Positions 35,496 to 43,952 of a stretch of DNA of 64,000 nt are shown piece after piece. The notes under the pieces were generated by a model. That model was not told where the DNA came from. It did no database searches and saw only the letters and a program-made list of their open reading frames with translations. The stretch's first letter is position 1; every line of letters starts with the position of its first letter. The position numbers were made by a program, and so were the translations under genes. Source of the stretch: Microbacterium sp. KUDC0406 (GTDB lineage Bacteria; Actinomycetota; Actinomycetes; Actinomycetales; Microbacteriaceae); assembly GCF_021582875.1 (NCBI RefSeq), contig NZ_CP091138.1:3348001-3412000 (forward strand). The letters are read 5' to 3'.

Positions 35496-35771
35496 GGTCG
35501 CAGTCCGTCCCGCTATGCGGCCGGCGGAGCGTGACGAAGTGCGACCTGAGCCTTCGGGAAGCCGCGATTCCGTGATGAACTGCGACCGGAACGGTGGGGG
35601 CAGGTCGACACAGTCCGCGGCCGACACCGGCGCGCTCCGGGCGCGATTGGTCACGTTGTGGGTGATCGGTGCGGGCCCAAGTGGCAGGTCGTCCCGGTAT
35701 CGGGCCGCCAAAGTGTGACGAAGTGCGACCTGGGCGGCGGGGTGGTGGCCATTCCGGGACGAACTGCGACC
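35496..35771. repeat. Second cluster of the same palindromic repeat
   Basis: In the gene-free stretch 35368-35827, full units lie at 35496-35546 and, more degenerate, 35681-35730. Reverse-oriented left arms lie at 35571-35587 (CGTGATGAACTGCGACC) and 35755-35771 (CGGGACGAACTGCGACC). From 35368 to 35495 I see nothing beyond the likely upstream region of the DUF559 gene. Confidence 0.85.
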
Positions 35772-35827
35772 GGGACGCCGAAGGCCGCCCGGCGCGATGC
35801 GCGGGCGGCCTTCAGGTCAGGCACGGG

Positions 35828-36664
35828 TCACTCCGGGCGCAGGCGCAGCTGCGCCATGCCTCCGTCCACTTCGATGAAAGTGCCGGTCGTCGAACCGGAT
35901 GCCGGCGACACCAGGTACAGCACGGCACCGGCGACCTCGTCGGGCGAGACCAGGCGGCCGTGCGGCTGCCGGGCGTTCAGCGCGGCGCGCTCGGCGGCGG
36001 GGTCATCCGCCGAGTCGAGCAGCCGGCCCACCCACGGGGTGTCGGCGGTGCCGGGGTTGACCGCGTTCACGCGGATGCCCTCACGCAGGTGGTCGGCGGC
36101 CATCGCGCGGGTCAGAGCCGAGACGGCGCCCTTCGACGCGGAGTACAGCGCGCGCTGCGGCAGGCCCGTGGTCGAGGCGATGGATGCCGTGTTGCAGACC
36201 GCCGCCGAGGGCGACTTCCGCAGCCACGGCAGCGCGGCCGCGGTCACCCGGGCGATGCCGGTGACGTTGATCGACAGCACGCGGGCCCACTCGTCGTCGT
36301 CGTTCGCGGTCACGTCGCCCTGCGCGCCGATGCCGGCGTTGTTGATGACGATGTCGATCCGGCCGAACTTCTCCGCGGCGGCCGCGACGGCGGCATCCAC
36401 CGAGGTGCGATCCGAGACATCAGCGGTGAACGCGGCGAACCGGGGGTCGGCGCCCGAGATGTCGCGGTCGAGGACGGCGATCTGCGCGCCCTCGTCGTGC
36501 AGCTTCGCGGCGATGGCCGCGCCGATTCCGGATGCTCCGCCGGTGACGATCGCCACCAGCCCCTGTACCTGTCCGTGCTGGTGCGTTTCGTCTCTGCGTT
36601 TCGACTCGCCTTCGGCTCGCTCAACGACCGCCGCTCGCTCAACGACCGGGTTGCCGGCGCTCAT
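35828..36664 (-). CDS. SDR dehydrogenase, probable 2-keto-3-deoxy-L-fuconate dehydrogenase
   Basis: This 278-residue short-chain dehydrogenase has the cofactor motif TGGASGIG (starting near residue 40), NNAG, and a Ser-Tyr-Lys triad in NTASIASTTGLPQRALYSASK. It ends ASGSTTGTFIEVDGG. In the non-phosphorylating fucose route this step oxidises 2-keto-3-deoxy-L-fuconate to the 2,4-diketo acid, the substrate of the adjoining FAH hydrolase, whose stop overlaps this start (ATGA). The first 32 residues (VVERAAVVERAEGESKRRDET) are encoded by an intergenic-type repeat, giving an N-terminal tail foreign to SDRs. Confidence 0.85.
   Translation of the reverse strand: MSAGNPVVERAAVVERAEGESKRRDETHQHGQVQGLVAIVTGGASGIGAAIAAKLHDEGAQIAVLDRDISGADPRFAAFTADVSDRTSVDAAVAAAAEKFGRIDIVINNAGIGAQGDVTANDDDEWARVLSINVTGIARVTAAALPWLRKSPSAAVCNTASIASTTGLPQRALYSASKGAVSALTRAMAADHLREGIRVNAVNPGTADTPWVGRLLDSADDPAAERAALNARQPHGRLVSPDEVAGAVLYLVSPASGSTTGTFIEVDGGMAQLRLRPE
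36583..36649. repeat. GGTCGTTGAGCGAGC-family repeat inside SDR 5' end
   Basis: The plus strand reads GCGTTTCG, then CGCTCAACGACC twice within 36583-36649, that is, two GGTCGTTGAGCGAGC cores on the minus strand followed by the usual GACGAAACGC end. The same family occurs at 53266-53352 and 54906-54991. Here it forms the start of the SDR coding region. Confidence 0.75.
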
Positions 36665-37521
36665 TTCTGTGCCTCCCATGCGACGAACTCCTGACGCTGA
36701 CGACCGAGACCCTCGATCTCGACCTCGACCACGTCGCCCGCCTTCAGATACGGGAACTTGCCGCCGAACGCGACGCCCTGCGGTGTGCCGGTGAGGATGA
36801 GGTCGCCCGGCTCGAGCGTGACGTACTGCGACAGGTGGTGCACGATCGTGGGGACGTCGAAGATCATGTCGTTCGTGTTCGAGTCCTGCCGTGCCTCGCC
36901 GTTCACCCAGCTGCGCAGCTGCAGGTTCTCTGCGTCGACCTCGTCGGGCGTGACCAGCCAGGGGCCGGTCGGGTTGAAGCCGAACGCGATCTTGCCCTTC
37001 GACCATTGGCCGCCGGACACCTCCATCTGGAACGCGCGCTCCGAGACGTCGTTCGCGACGACGTAGCCGGCGATGTGCGCGGCCGCCTCGTCAGGGGAAT
37101 CGAGGTACGCGGCGCGGGTGCCGATCACGATGCCGAGCTCGACCTCCCAGTCGGTCTTCTCGCTGCCGCGCGGGATGGTCACCGTGTCATCGGGGCCGAC
37201 CACGGTGTTCGGGGTCTTGAGGAACATGATCGGCACGGTCGGCGGTTCGGATCCCGATTCGCGGGCGTGCGCGGCGTAGTTCTGGCCGATGCAGATCACC
37301 GCGCTGGGGCGGGCGATCGGCGATCCGATCCGCAGCGATGCGGCATCAGGGATCTCCGTCAGCGAACCGGCGTCCAGCGCGGCCCGGGTGCGGCCCACGG
37401 GGTCGTCGGCGAGAAAGTCACCGTTCACATCGGATGTCACAGCGCTCAGGTCGAACGTGTGCTCGCCGTCGATGACGACGGGTGTCTCGTTCCCCGGCTC
37501 TCCAAGTCGCGCGAACTTCAT
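36661..37521 (-). CDS. FAH-family 2,4-diketo-3-deoxy-L-fuconate hydrolase
   Basis: This 286-residue protein is a fumarylacetoacetase-fold hydrolase: ICIGQNYAAHARESG, MFLKTPNTVVGP, the metal-ligand block KTDWEVELGIVIG, and TGTPQGVAFG near the end. In the fucose pathway it cleaves 2,4-diketo-3-deoxy-L-fuconate to pyruvate and lactate. The start ATG 37521 follows GAGGAGAACC. It is divergent from the fuconate dehydratase across a shared promoter and operator (37559-37596) and is coupled to the SDR gene. Confidence 0.88.
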   Translation of the reverse strand: MKFARLGEPGNETPVVIDGEHTFDLSAVTSDVNGDFLADDPVGRTRAALDAGSLTEIPDAASLRIGSPIARPSAVICIGQNYAAHARESGSEPPTVPIMFLKTPNTVVGPDDTVTIPRGSEKTDWEVELGIVIGTRAAYLDSPDEAAAHIAGYVVANDVSERAFQMEVSGGQWSKGKIAFGFNPTGPWLVTPDEVDAENLQLRSWVNGEARQDSNTNDMIFDVPTIVHHLSQYVTLEPGDLILTGTPQGVAFGGKFPYLKAGDVVEVEIEGLGRQRQEFVAWEAQK

Positions 37522-37558
37522 GGTTCTCCTCTTCCTCGTCTGCACAGCGATGCGCTCG

Positions 37559-37596
37559 TTGACAGTATAGACATCGGATGTTTACACTCCAAGTGT
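37559..37596. promoter_or_regulatory. Overlapping divergent promoters with embedded GntR operator
   Basis: Rightward: TTGACA (37559-37564), 18-bp spacer, TACACT (37583-37588). Leftward, on the minus strand: TTGGAG (37593-37588), 17-bp spacer, TATACT (37569-37564). The perfect palindrome ACATCGGATGT (37571-37581) lies in both spacers, so one bound repressor would block both promoters. A second inverted repeat, ACACT-N3-AGTGT, lies at 37584-37596. Confidence 0.7.
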
Positions 37597-37631
37597 TCCG
37601 GGATGCATGACGCCCGAGCAGAAGGAGCGCC

Positions 37632-38918
37632 GTGAGCAGCATTGTCGCGCTGGAGACCAGCGACATCAGATTCCCCACATCCCTGAGCCTGGATGGCTCG
37701 GATGCCATGAATCCCGACCCCGATTACTCGGCGGCGTACGTCATCGTCAGGACGGATGCCGGCGATGCCGGACACGCCTTCGTCTTCACGATCGGCCGCG
37801 GCAACGACGTGCAGGTGGCGGCGATCGACGCGCTCGCCGGGCACCTGGTCGGCCGTGAGATCGAGCCGCTGCTGGATGACATGGGCGGCACGTTCCGCGA
37901 GATCATCGGCGACTCGCAGCTGCGCTGGCTCGGTCCCGAGAAGGGCGTCATGCACATGGCGATCGGCGCCGTGATCAACGCCCTGTGGGACATAAAGGCC
38001 AAGCGCGCCGGCCTGCCGCTGTGGCAGCTGCTCAGCCGGATGACGCCGGAGGAGCTCGTCGACCTCGTCGACTTCCGCTACCTCACCAACGCGCTCACCC
38101 GCGAGGACGCGCTCGAGATCCTGCGGGGCGCCCAGCAGGGCCGCGAGGAGCGCGAGCAGCAGCTGCTCGCCACCGGCTACCCCGGCTACACCACGAGCCC
38201 CGGCTGGCTGGGCTACTCCGACGAGAAGCTCGAGCGGCTCGCCCGCGAGGCTCTGGCCGACGGGTTCACCCAGATCAAGCTCAAGGTCGGCGCAGACCTG
38301 CAGGACGACATCCGTCGGTTCCGCAAGGCGCGCGAGGTCGTCGGGCCGGACTTCCCGATCGCGATCGACGCGAACCAGCGCTGGGAGGTCTCCGAGGCCA
38401 TCGAGTGGGTGAACGCGCTCGCCGAGTTCCACCCCGCGTGGATCGAGGAGCCCACCAGCCCCGACGACGTACTCGGCCACGCCGAGATCGCCCGCGGCGT
38501 CGCACCGATCCGGGTGGCCACCGGCGAGCACGCGCAGAACCGGATGATCTTCAAACAGCTGCTGCAGGCGCAGGCCATCGAGGTCATGCAGATCGACGCC
38601 GTGCGCGTCGCCGGCGTGAACGAGAACATCGCCAACCTGCTGCTGGCCGCCAAGTTCGGCGTGCCGGTGTGTCCGCACGCCGGCGGGGTGGGTCTGTGCG
38701 AGGCCGTGCAGCACCTCTCGATGTTCGACTTCGTCGCCGTCAGCGGCACCCGTGAGGGGCGGATGATCGAGTTCGTCGACCACCTGCACGAGCACTTCGT
38801 GGTGCCGACCGACATCCAGGGCGGCTCGTACATGGCTCCTGTCGCACCGGGCAACGGCATGGAGATGAAGGCGGCCAGCATCGACGAGTACACCTGGAAG
38901 GGCCAGCATGCTGTCTGA
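37632..38918 (+). CDS. fucD: L-fuconate dehydratase
   Basis: This 428-residue enolase-superfamily protein aligns from memory along its length with human ENOSF1 and Xanthomonas Fuc[94 protein letters not shown] (here DDVLGH) and [11 protein letters not shown] with the catalytic His. It dehydrates L-fuconate to 2-keto-3-deoxy-L-fuconate. The start is GTG 37632 after GAAGGAG. The AKR gene overlaps its last 11 bp. Confidence 0.93.
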   Translation: MSSIVALETSDIRFPTSLSLDGSDAMNPDPDYSAAYVIVRTDAGDAGHAFVFTIGRGNDVQVAAIDALAGHLVGREIEPLLDDMGGTFREIIGDSQLRWLGPEKGVMHMAIGAVINALWDIKAKRAGLPLWQLLSRMTPEELVDLVDFRYLTNALTREDALEILRGAQQGREEREQQLLATGYPGYTTSPGWLGYSDEKLERLAREALADGFTQIKLKVGADLQDDIRRFRKAREVVGPDFPIAIDANQRWEVSEAIEWVNALAEFHPAWIEEPTSPDDVLGHAEIARGVAPIRVATGEHAQNRMIFKQLLQAQAIEVMQIDAVRVAGVNENIANLLLAAKFGVPVCPHAGGVGLCEAVQHLSMFDFVAVSGTREGRMIEFVDHLHEHFVVPTDIQGGSYMAPVAPGNGMEMKAASIDEYTWKGQHAV

Positions 38919-39858
38919 GTTCCCGCGCCTCGGGTACGGCGCCGCGAACGTCGGCAACCTGTTCCGCGCGCTCACCGACGATGAGGCGTGGGACGTCCTC
39001 GAGGCGGCGTGGGATGCCGGCATCCGCTACTTCGACACCGCGCCGCACTACGGACTCGGCCTGTCCGAGCGGCGTCTGGGCGCGTTCCTGCAGACGAAGC
39101 CGCGTGACGAGTTCGTGCTGTCGACGAAGGCCGGGCGACTGCTGCGACCGAACCCGTCGCCGTCCGGTCTCGACACCGCGAACGACTTCCACGTGCCGGA
39201 CGACCTGCAGCGGGTGTGGGACTTCTCGGAGTCCGGCATCCGCGCCAGCCTCGCCGAGTCGCGCGAACGACTCGGCATCGAGAAGATCGACCTGCTCTAC
39301 CTGCACGATCCCGAGCGCAACGACCTCGGCCTGGCGCTCGAGAGCGCATTCCCCGCTCTCGAGGCGCTGCGTGCCGAGCATCAGGTGGGTGCCGTCGGCG
39401 TCGGCTCCATGGTCTCGGACGCGCTCGCCCGCTCGGTGCGCGAGGCCGACCTCGATCTGATCATGGTCGCCGGACGGTACACGCTGCTCGAGCAGCCGGC
39501 GGCCGCCGAGGTGCTGCCGGCCTGCGCGGAGACCGGGACCGGCATCGTCGCGGCATCCGTGTTCAACTCCGGCCTGCTCGCGCAGAGCGAGCCGCGCCGC
39601 GACGGACGCTACGAGTACGGTCAGCTGCCCGATGAGCTCTGGGACCGGCTGGTGCGGATCGCGGCGGTCTGCCGGGCGCACGACGTGCCGCTGCCCGCCG
39701 CGGCGATCCAGTACCCGCTCCAGGCGGGCGTGGTGCGCTCCGTCGTCGTCGGCGGCAGCCGCCCGGCTCAGCTCGCGCAGAACGCCGAGTACGCTGCCCT
39801 CGAGGTTCCCGCGGACCTGTGGGCCGAGCTGGCTGAGGAAGGACTGACGGATGCTTGA
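38908..39858 (+). CDS. Aldo/keto reductase, probable L-fucose 1-dehydrogenase
   Basis: This 316-residue AKR has the tetrad Asp/Tyr in [18 protein letters not shown], Lys in [12 protein letters not shown] and His in LYLHDPE. The group contains D-threo-aldose (L-fucose) dehydrogenase and pyridoxal 4-dehydrogenase. Overlap with fucD (11 bp) and with fucU (8 bp) supports oxidation of L-fucose to the lactone as the first step here. NAD(P) preference cannot be read. Confidence 0.87.
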   Translation: MLSEFPRLGYGAANVGNLFRALTDDEAWDVLEAAWDAGIRYFDTAPHYGLGLSERRLGAFLQTKPRDEFVLSTKAGRLLRPNPSPSGLDTANDFHVPDDLQRVWDFSESGIRASLAESRERLGIEKIDLLYLHDPERNDLGLALESAFPALEALRAEHQVGAVGVGSMVSDALARSVREADLDLIMVAGRYTLLEQPAAAEVLPACAETGTGIVAASVFNSGLLAQSEPRRDGRYEYGQLPDELWDRLVRIAAVCRAHDVPLPAAAIQYPLQAGVVRSVVVGGSRPAQLAQNAEYAALEVPADLWAELAEEGLTDA

Positions 39859-40270
39859 GGGAATCAACCCGCTGCTCACCGGTGAGCTGCTGCTGCACCT
39901 CGACCGGATGGGGCACTCCGATTCGGTGGTCGTCGCCGACGCGCACTTCCCCGCCTGGGCTCTCGGGGAGCGCGTGATCGACCTGCCGGGAACCGCCACG
40001 CCCGAGGTCGTCGCGGCCATTCGGTCGGTGCTTCCGCTGGACGACGCACCCGGCATCGACCTCATGGAGTCGGCGGACGCCACCGTGCTGGAGGTGCAGC
40101 GCGAACTGATGGCCGCCGCCGGCACAGACGAGGCGACCACCCGTTTCGTGGAGCGCTTCGCGTACTACGAGGTGGCCAAGAGCGCCTACCTGATGGTGCG
40201 CACGGGCGAGACCCGTAAGTACGGCAACGCGCTGCTGCGCAAGGGCGTCGTCGGGCACCCGTCGGCGTGA
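39851..40270 (+). CDS. fucU: L-fucose mutarotase (FucU/RbsD family)
   Basis: This 139-residue protein matches FucU: LLTGELLLHLDRMGHSDSVVVADAHFPA with the catalytic His near residue 22, and YEVAKSAYLMVRTGETRKYGNALLRKGVV at the end. It interconverts fucose anomers so that the dehydrogenase gets its substrate. It overlaps the AKR gene by 8 bp and ends the fucD-AKR-fucU operon. Confidence 0.93.
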   Translation: MLEGINPLLTGELLLHLDRMGHSDSVVVADAHFPAWALGERVIDLPGTATPEVVAAIRSVLPLDDAPGIDLMESADATVLEVQRELMAAAGTDEATTRFVERFAYYEVAKSAYLMVRTGETRKYGNALLRKGVVGHPSA

Positions 40271-40289
40271 GCGTGATGACGGGCCGAGG

Positions 40290-41165
40290 CTAGTGCAGAT
40301 CGATGGTCCGCACTGCGTGCAGCCCGTCGCGGATGAAGCGGTTCGCGTGGGCGGCGAGGTCGTCGGAGTCCTGCCACAGGTTCCGCCAGATGCCCAGTGT
40401 GTTGCTGAGCTCGGCGCTGACGACGGCCGACGAGAACGACTCGAAGACCACGGGCCCGTCGTAGCCGACGTCGTGCAGCGCACGGAAGAACGAGCCGAAA
40501 TCGACCGAGCCGGTGCCGAGATATCCACGGTGGCTCTCACCGATGTGCACGTAGCCGAGCCTCCCGGCGGCGGCGACGTCGTGCACCGGCTGGAACAGAT
40601 CCGACTCCTCGATGTTCATGTGGTAGGTGTCCAGATGCACCGACACGTCGTCGCGGTCGATGCCGCGGACGAACTCCAGGGCACCGCGTCCGGTGTTGAA
40701 GACGTTGGACTCGTAGCGGTTCACGACCTCGAGCGAGAGACGGATGCCGCCGGCCGCGGCCTTCTCCGCGAGGCGGGCGATCGCGGCGCGGCTGTTCGCG
40801 ACGCCCGCCGCGGTCGCCGGGATCATGTACTTGCGCATCGCCGAGTAGATCACGCCGCAGAGCACGTCGCCGCCCATCGCGGAGACGTGGTCCAGGCATC
40901 GTTCCAGCAGTTCTTCGCCTGCCGCGACGGTCGCCGGGTCCTCGCTGGTGAGATCGGTGCTCTCGGTGAGCCCGAGCGATGCCGTGACGGCGAGGCCGTT
41001 GTCCTGCAGCATCCGCTTCGCGAGCGCCGAGTCGAATGCCGCGACATCCATCAGCGGGATCTCGATCAGATCGAATCCGGCGGCCTTCGTCCCCTCGATG
41101 GAACGTCGCAGACCGGCCTCGTCGAAGGTGCCGCTGAAGACAAGGGCGTGCGCGCCGATGAGCAT
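40290..41165 (-). CDS. Sugar 3-epimerase (D-tagatose/psicose 3-epimerase-like)
   Basis: This 291-residue TIM-barrel protein has the metal ligands of the DTE family: Glu in LSLEVVNRYESNVFNT, Asp and His in VHLDTYHMNIEE, His in VHIGESHRGYLGTG and Glu in PVVFESFSS. Such enzymes epimerise ketoses at C3. It is convergent with fucU. A TGTTATTACAGG site 47 bp upstream matches one before the cupin/FGGY kinase genes, so it probably belongs to that pathway rather than to fucose. Confidence 0.85.
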   Translation of the reverse strand: MLIGAHALVFSGTFDEAGLRRSIEGTKAAGFDLIEIPLMDVAAFDSALAKRMLQDNGLAVTASLGLTESTDLTSEDPATVAAGEELLERCLDHVSAMGGDVLCGVIYSAMRKYMIPATAAGVANSRAAIARLAEKAAAGGIRLSLEVVNRYESNVFNTGRGALEFVRGIDRDDVSVHLDTYHMNIEESDLFQPVHDVAAAGRLGYVHIGESHRGYLGTGSVDFGSFFRALHDVGYDGPVVFESFSSAVVSAELSNTLGIWRNLWQDSDDLAAHANRFIRDGLHAVRTIDLH

Positions 41166-41211
41166 GATCCGCCTTCCTGCGCGCGTCCGTCGCGCGCATC
41201 CGTGATGAAGA

Positions 41212-41223
41212 TGTTATTACAGG
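41212..41223. promoter_or_regulatory. Candidate operator TGTTATTACAGG
   Basis: TGTTATTACAGG differs by one base from TGTAATTACAGG at 45646-45657. It lies upstream of the epimerase, in the 196-bp gap before rbsA. The matching pair implies a shared regulator not identified in this window. Confidence 0.5.
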
Positions 41224-41264
41224 TCTTCCGGTTCGCGTGATCGTTAGATACATTTAGGTACAAC

Positions 41265-41304
41265 TTGCGCAACCTGGTCGCGCACAGCACAATTGATCCG
41301 ATGT
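41265..41304. promoter_or_regulatory. Candidate operators upstream of the rbsA-like gene
   Basis: TTGCGCAA (41265-41272) is a perfect 8-bp palindrome of the sort bound by LacI-type proteins. GATCCGATGT (41295-41304) matches the GntR sites of the fucose genes in 8 of 11 aligned bases. If real, the importer is induced together with fucose catabolism. Confidence 0.4.
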
Positions 41305-41311
41305 TTGAAAT

Positions 41312-41333
41312 GGATGCCGCGTAGGCGGCATCC
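41312..41333 (+). other. Leader hairpin before rbsA-like gene
   Basis: GGATGCCGC (41312-41320) pairs perfectly with GCGGCATCC (41325-41333) around GTAG, 28 bp before the ATPase start. It could affect mRNA stability or attenuation. Both arms are the window's over-represented 7-mer. Confidence 0.5.
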
Positions 41334-41361
41334 GACCAGCCTTCAAGGGAGCAGGTGAGGA

Positions 41362-42864
41362 ATGAGCGATCCCATCCTTCGGGTCGAGGGCATCAGCAAG
41401 GGCTTCCCCGGAGTCCAGGCGCTCAAGGACGTGCATCTCGAGGTGCGCGCCGGCGAGGTGCTCGTGCTCGTGGGCGAGAACGGCGCCGGCAAATCGACCC
41501 TGATGAAGATCCTCTCCGGGATCTACACGCGCGATGAGGGCGAGATCTTCTTCGAGGGTGAGCCGGTCGAGCTGACCAGCCCCCTGCAGGCGCAGCAGCT
41601 CGGCATCACGATCATCCATCAGGAGCTGAACATGATGCCCGACCTCACGGTCGCGCAGAACATCTACATCGGGCGGGAGCCGCGCCGTGGCCCCTTCGTC
41701 TCCGAGCGCGACCTGAACCGGCAGACGGCCGAACTGCTGAAAAACCTCGACATCCGTCTGGACCCGCGCGAGAAGGTCGGTGAGCTGACGGTCGCCGAGC
41801 AGCAGATGGTCGAGATCGCCAAGGCGCTCTCGTTCAACGCCAAGGTGCTCATCATGGACGAGCCCACGTCCGCGCTGACCGACACCGAGGTCGAGGTGCT
41901 GTTCACGCTGATCGACCAGCTGCGGGCACGCGGGACCGGCGTCGTCTACATCTCGCACCGGATGGACGAGCTGCGCAGGCTCGCCGATCGCGTCAGTGTG
42001 CTGCGCGACGGCGCATACATCGGATCGCTGGAGAAGGACGAGATCAGCATCCCCACCGTCATCGAGATGATGGTCGGCCGGGCCATCGATGAGGGCGCCC
42101 GGCCCGAGCCACGCGACTTCGGTGACGCCCCCGTCGTCCTCGACGTGCAGGGGCTGTCCACCAAGGCGCTGCTGAAGGATGTCTCCTTCCAGCTGCACAA
42201 GGGCGAGATCCTCGGCTTCGCGGGGCTCATGGGCGCCGGCCGCACCGAGACGGCGCGTGCTGTGATCGGCGCCGACCCCCGCGACGGCGGCACGATCTCG
42301 GTGGTGGGCCGCGAGACCCGCATCCGCCAGCCGGAGGATGCCGTGAAGCGCGGCATCGGGTACCTGTCGGAGGACCGCAAGATGCTCGGCCTCATGCTCG
42401 AGCAGGACGTCACGTTCAACACGGTGCTGGCCTCGCTGTCGTCCTACGCCAACGGCATCGGGTGGATGGGCGACCGCACGGCCAAGGACAAGACCAAGGA
42501 GTACGTGCAGCAGCTGCGCGTGAAGACCCCCTCGGTGAACCAGGTGGTCAAGCTGCTCTCGGGCGGCAACCAGCAGAAGGTCGTCATCGCCCGGTGGCTG
42601 ATGCGCGACTGCGACATCCTCATCTTCGACGAGCCCACCCGAGGCATCGACATCGGGGCGAAGGACGAGATCTACCGCCTCATGCAGCAGCTCGCGGACG
42701 CGGGCAAGTCCATCATCGTCATCTCGTCGGAGCTGCCGGAGCTGCTCCGGATCGCGAACCGCATCACGGTCTTCGCGAATGGAGAGGTCACCGGAGAGCT
42801 CCGCAACGAGGAAGCCACGCAGGAGAAGATCATGCATCTCGCAGCACACGGAGAGGACAACTGA
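41362..42864 (+). CDS. CUT2 sugar ABC ATPase (RbsA/XylG type)
   Basis: This 500-residue protein holds two ATPase halves. The first has Walker A GENGAGKST and Walker B VLIMDEPTSAL; the second has a degenerate Walker A (LMGAGRTE) but an intact LSGGNQQK signature and DEPTRGIDIG. It drives uptake through the following permease. It starts at ATG 41362 behind a regulated leader and overlaps the permease start by one base (TGATG). The substrate is probably L-fucose or the sugar handled by the 45-50 kb genes. Confidence 0.92.
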   Translation: MSDPILRVEGISKGFPGVQALKDVHLEVRAGEVLVLVGENGAGKSTLMKILSGIYTRDEGEIFFEGEPVELTSPLQAQQLGITIIHQELNMMPDLTVAQNIYIGREPRRGPFVSERDLNRQTAELLKNLDIRLDPREKVGELTVAEQQMVEIAKALSFNAKVLIMDEPTSALTDTEVEVLFTLIDQLRARGTGVVYISHRMDELRRLADRVSVLRDGAYIGSLEKDEISIPTVIEMMVGRAIDEGARPEPRDFGDAPVVLDVQGLSTKALLKDVSFQLHKGEILGFAGLMGAGRTETARAVIGADPRDGGTISVVGRETRIRQPEDAVKRGIGYLSEDRKMLGLMLEQDVTFNTVLASLSSYANGIGWMGDRTAKDKTKEYVQQLRVKTPSVNQVVKLLSGGNQQKVVIARWLMRDCDILIFDEPTRGIDIGAKDEIYRLMQQLADAGKSIIVISSELPELLRIANRITVFANGEVTGELRNEEATQEKIMHLAAHGEDN

Positions 42865-43907
42865 TGAGCAACTCGACCACGACCGTCGTGCAGACCGCGG
42901 TGAACGAGAACACTCAGAAGGGGCGCATCACGGCGGCCCTGAGGAACTCGGTTCAGCAGTCACTGGCGCTCGGCACACTCGTCGTGCTGTTCGTGTTCTT
43001 CTCGATCTTCGGATCGAACTTCACGTCGAGCTCGAACATCGAGAACATCCTGATGTCCACCGTGCTCGTCGGCGTTCTGGCGCTGGGCACCACGTTCGTG
43101 ATCGTCACCGGCGGCATCGACCTGTCGCTGGGGTTCGGCATGACGCTGTGCTCGGTGATGATGGGCACGGTCATCACCGCATGGGGTCTGCCGGTGTGGA
43201 TGGGCGTCCTCGGCGCCCTGATCACGGGTGCGCTGATCGGGCTCATCAACGGCCTGAACATCACGTTCCTGCGGCTGCCCCCGTTCATCGCCACCCTGGC
43301 GATGATGATGATCGCCCAGGGCCTGGCGCTGGTGATCTCGCAGGTGAAGCCGATCACGTTCGTCCCGGAGGTGCGCAAGCAGGTCACCGGGATCGTGCAG
43401 TTCGACCCGATTCTCGCGTGGACCGACGGCTACTTCGCGGGCCTGCCGTCGGGCGTGCTGATCTTCATCGTGCTCGCCGTGTTCGCCTACCTGGTGCTGA
43501 ACAAGACGATCCTCGGCCGCTACACCTTCGCGATCGGCTCGAACGAGGAGGCGACGCGCCTGTCGGGCGTGAACACCCGCCGCTGGACGATCGTCGTGTA
43601 CGTCTTCGCCGGGGTGTTCATCGGCATCGCCGGTGTGCTCCTGACCGCCCGGCTCGGGTCCGCACAGCCCACGGCCGGCGCCGGTTACGAACTGCAGGCG
43701 ATCGCCGCGGTGATCATCGGCGGCACGTCACTGCTCGGCGGACGCGGTTCGATCGTCGGCACCGTGATCGGTGCGTTCATCATGAGCATCCTGATCAACG
43801 GCCTGCGCAGCATGTCGATCCAGACCGAGTGGCAGTACATCCTGACCGGCCTGGTCATCCTGATCGCCGTGTTCTTCGACTCGCTGCGCAACCGCAACAA
43901 GTCCTGA
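42864..43907 (+). CDS. CUT2 sugar ABC permease (RbsC type)
   Basis: This 347-residue permease has about nine helices and the motifs TTFVIVTGGIDLSLGFGMTL and GTSLLGGRGSIVGTVIGAFIM typical of RbsC/XylH. Its N-terminal 35 residues are polar. It is coupled to the ATPase and followed 45 bp later by the binding protein. Confidence 0.92.
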   Translation: MSNSTTTVVQTAVNENTQKGRITAALRNSVQQSLALGTLVVLFVFFSIFGSNFTSSSNIENILMSTVLVGVLALGTTFVIVTGGIDLSLGFGMTLCSVMMGTVITAWGLPVWMGVLGALITGALIGLINGLNITFLRLPPFIATLAMMMIAQGLALVISQVKPITFVPEVRKQVTGIVQFDPILAWTDGYFAGLPSGVLIFIVLAVFAYLVLNKTILGRYTFAIGSNEEATRLSGVNTRRWTIVVYVFAGVFIGIAGVLLTARLGSAQPTAGAGYELQAIAAVIIGGTSLLGGRGSIVGTVIGAFIMSILINGLRSMSIQTEWQYILTGLVILIAVFFDSLRNRNKS

Positions 43908-43952
43908 GACCTTCCACCCGAAAACCACCAAGAGAGAACGACGGAGTTTCAC

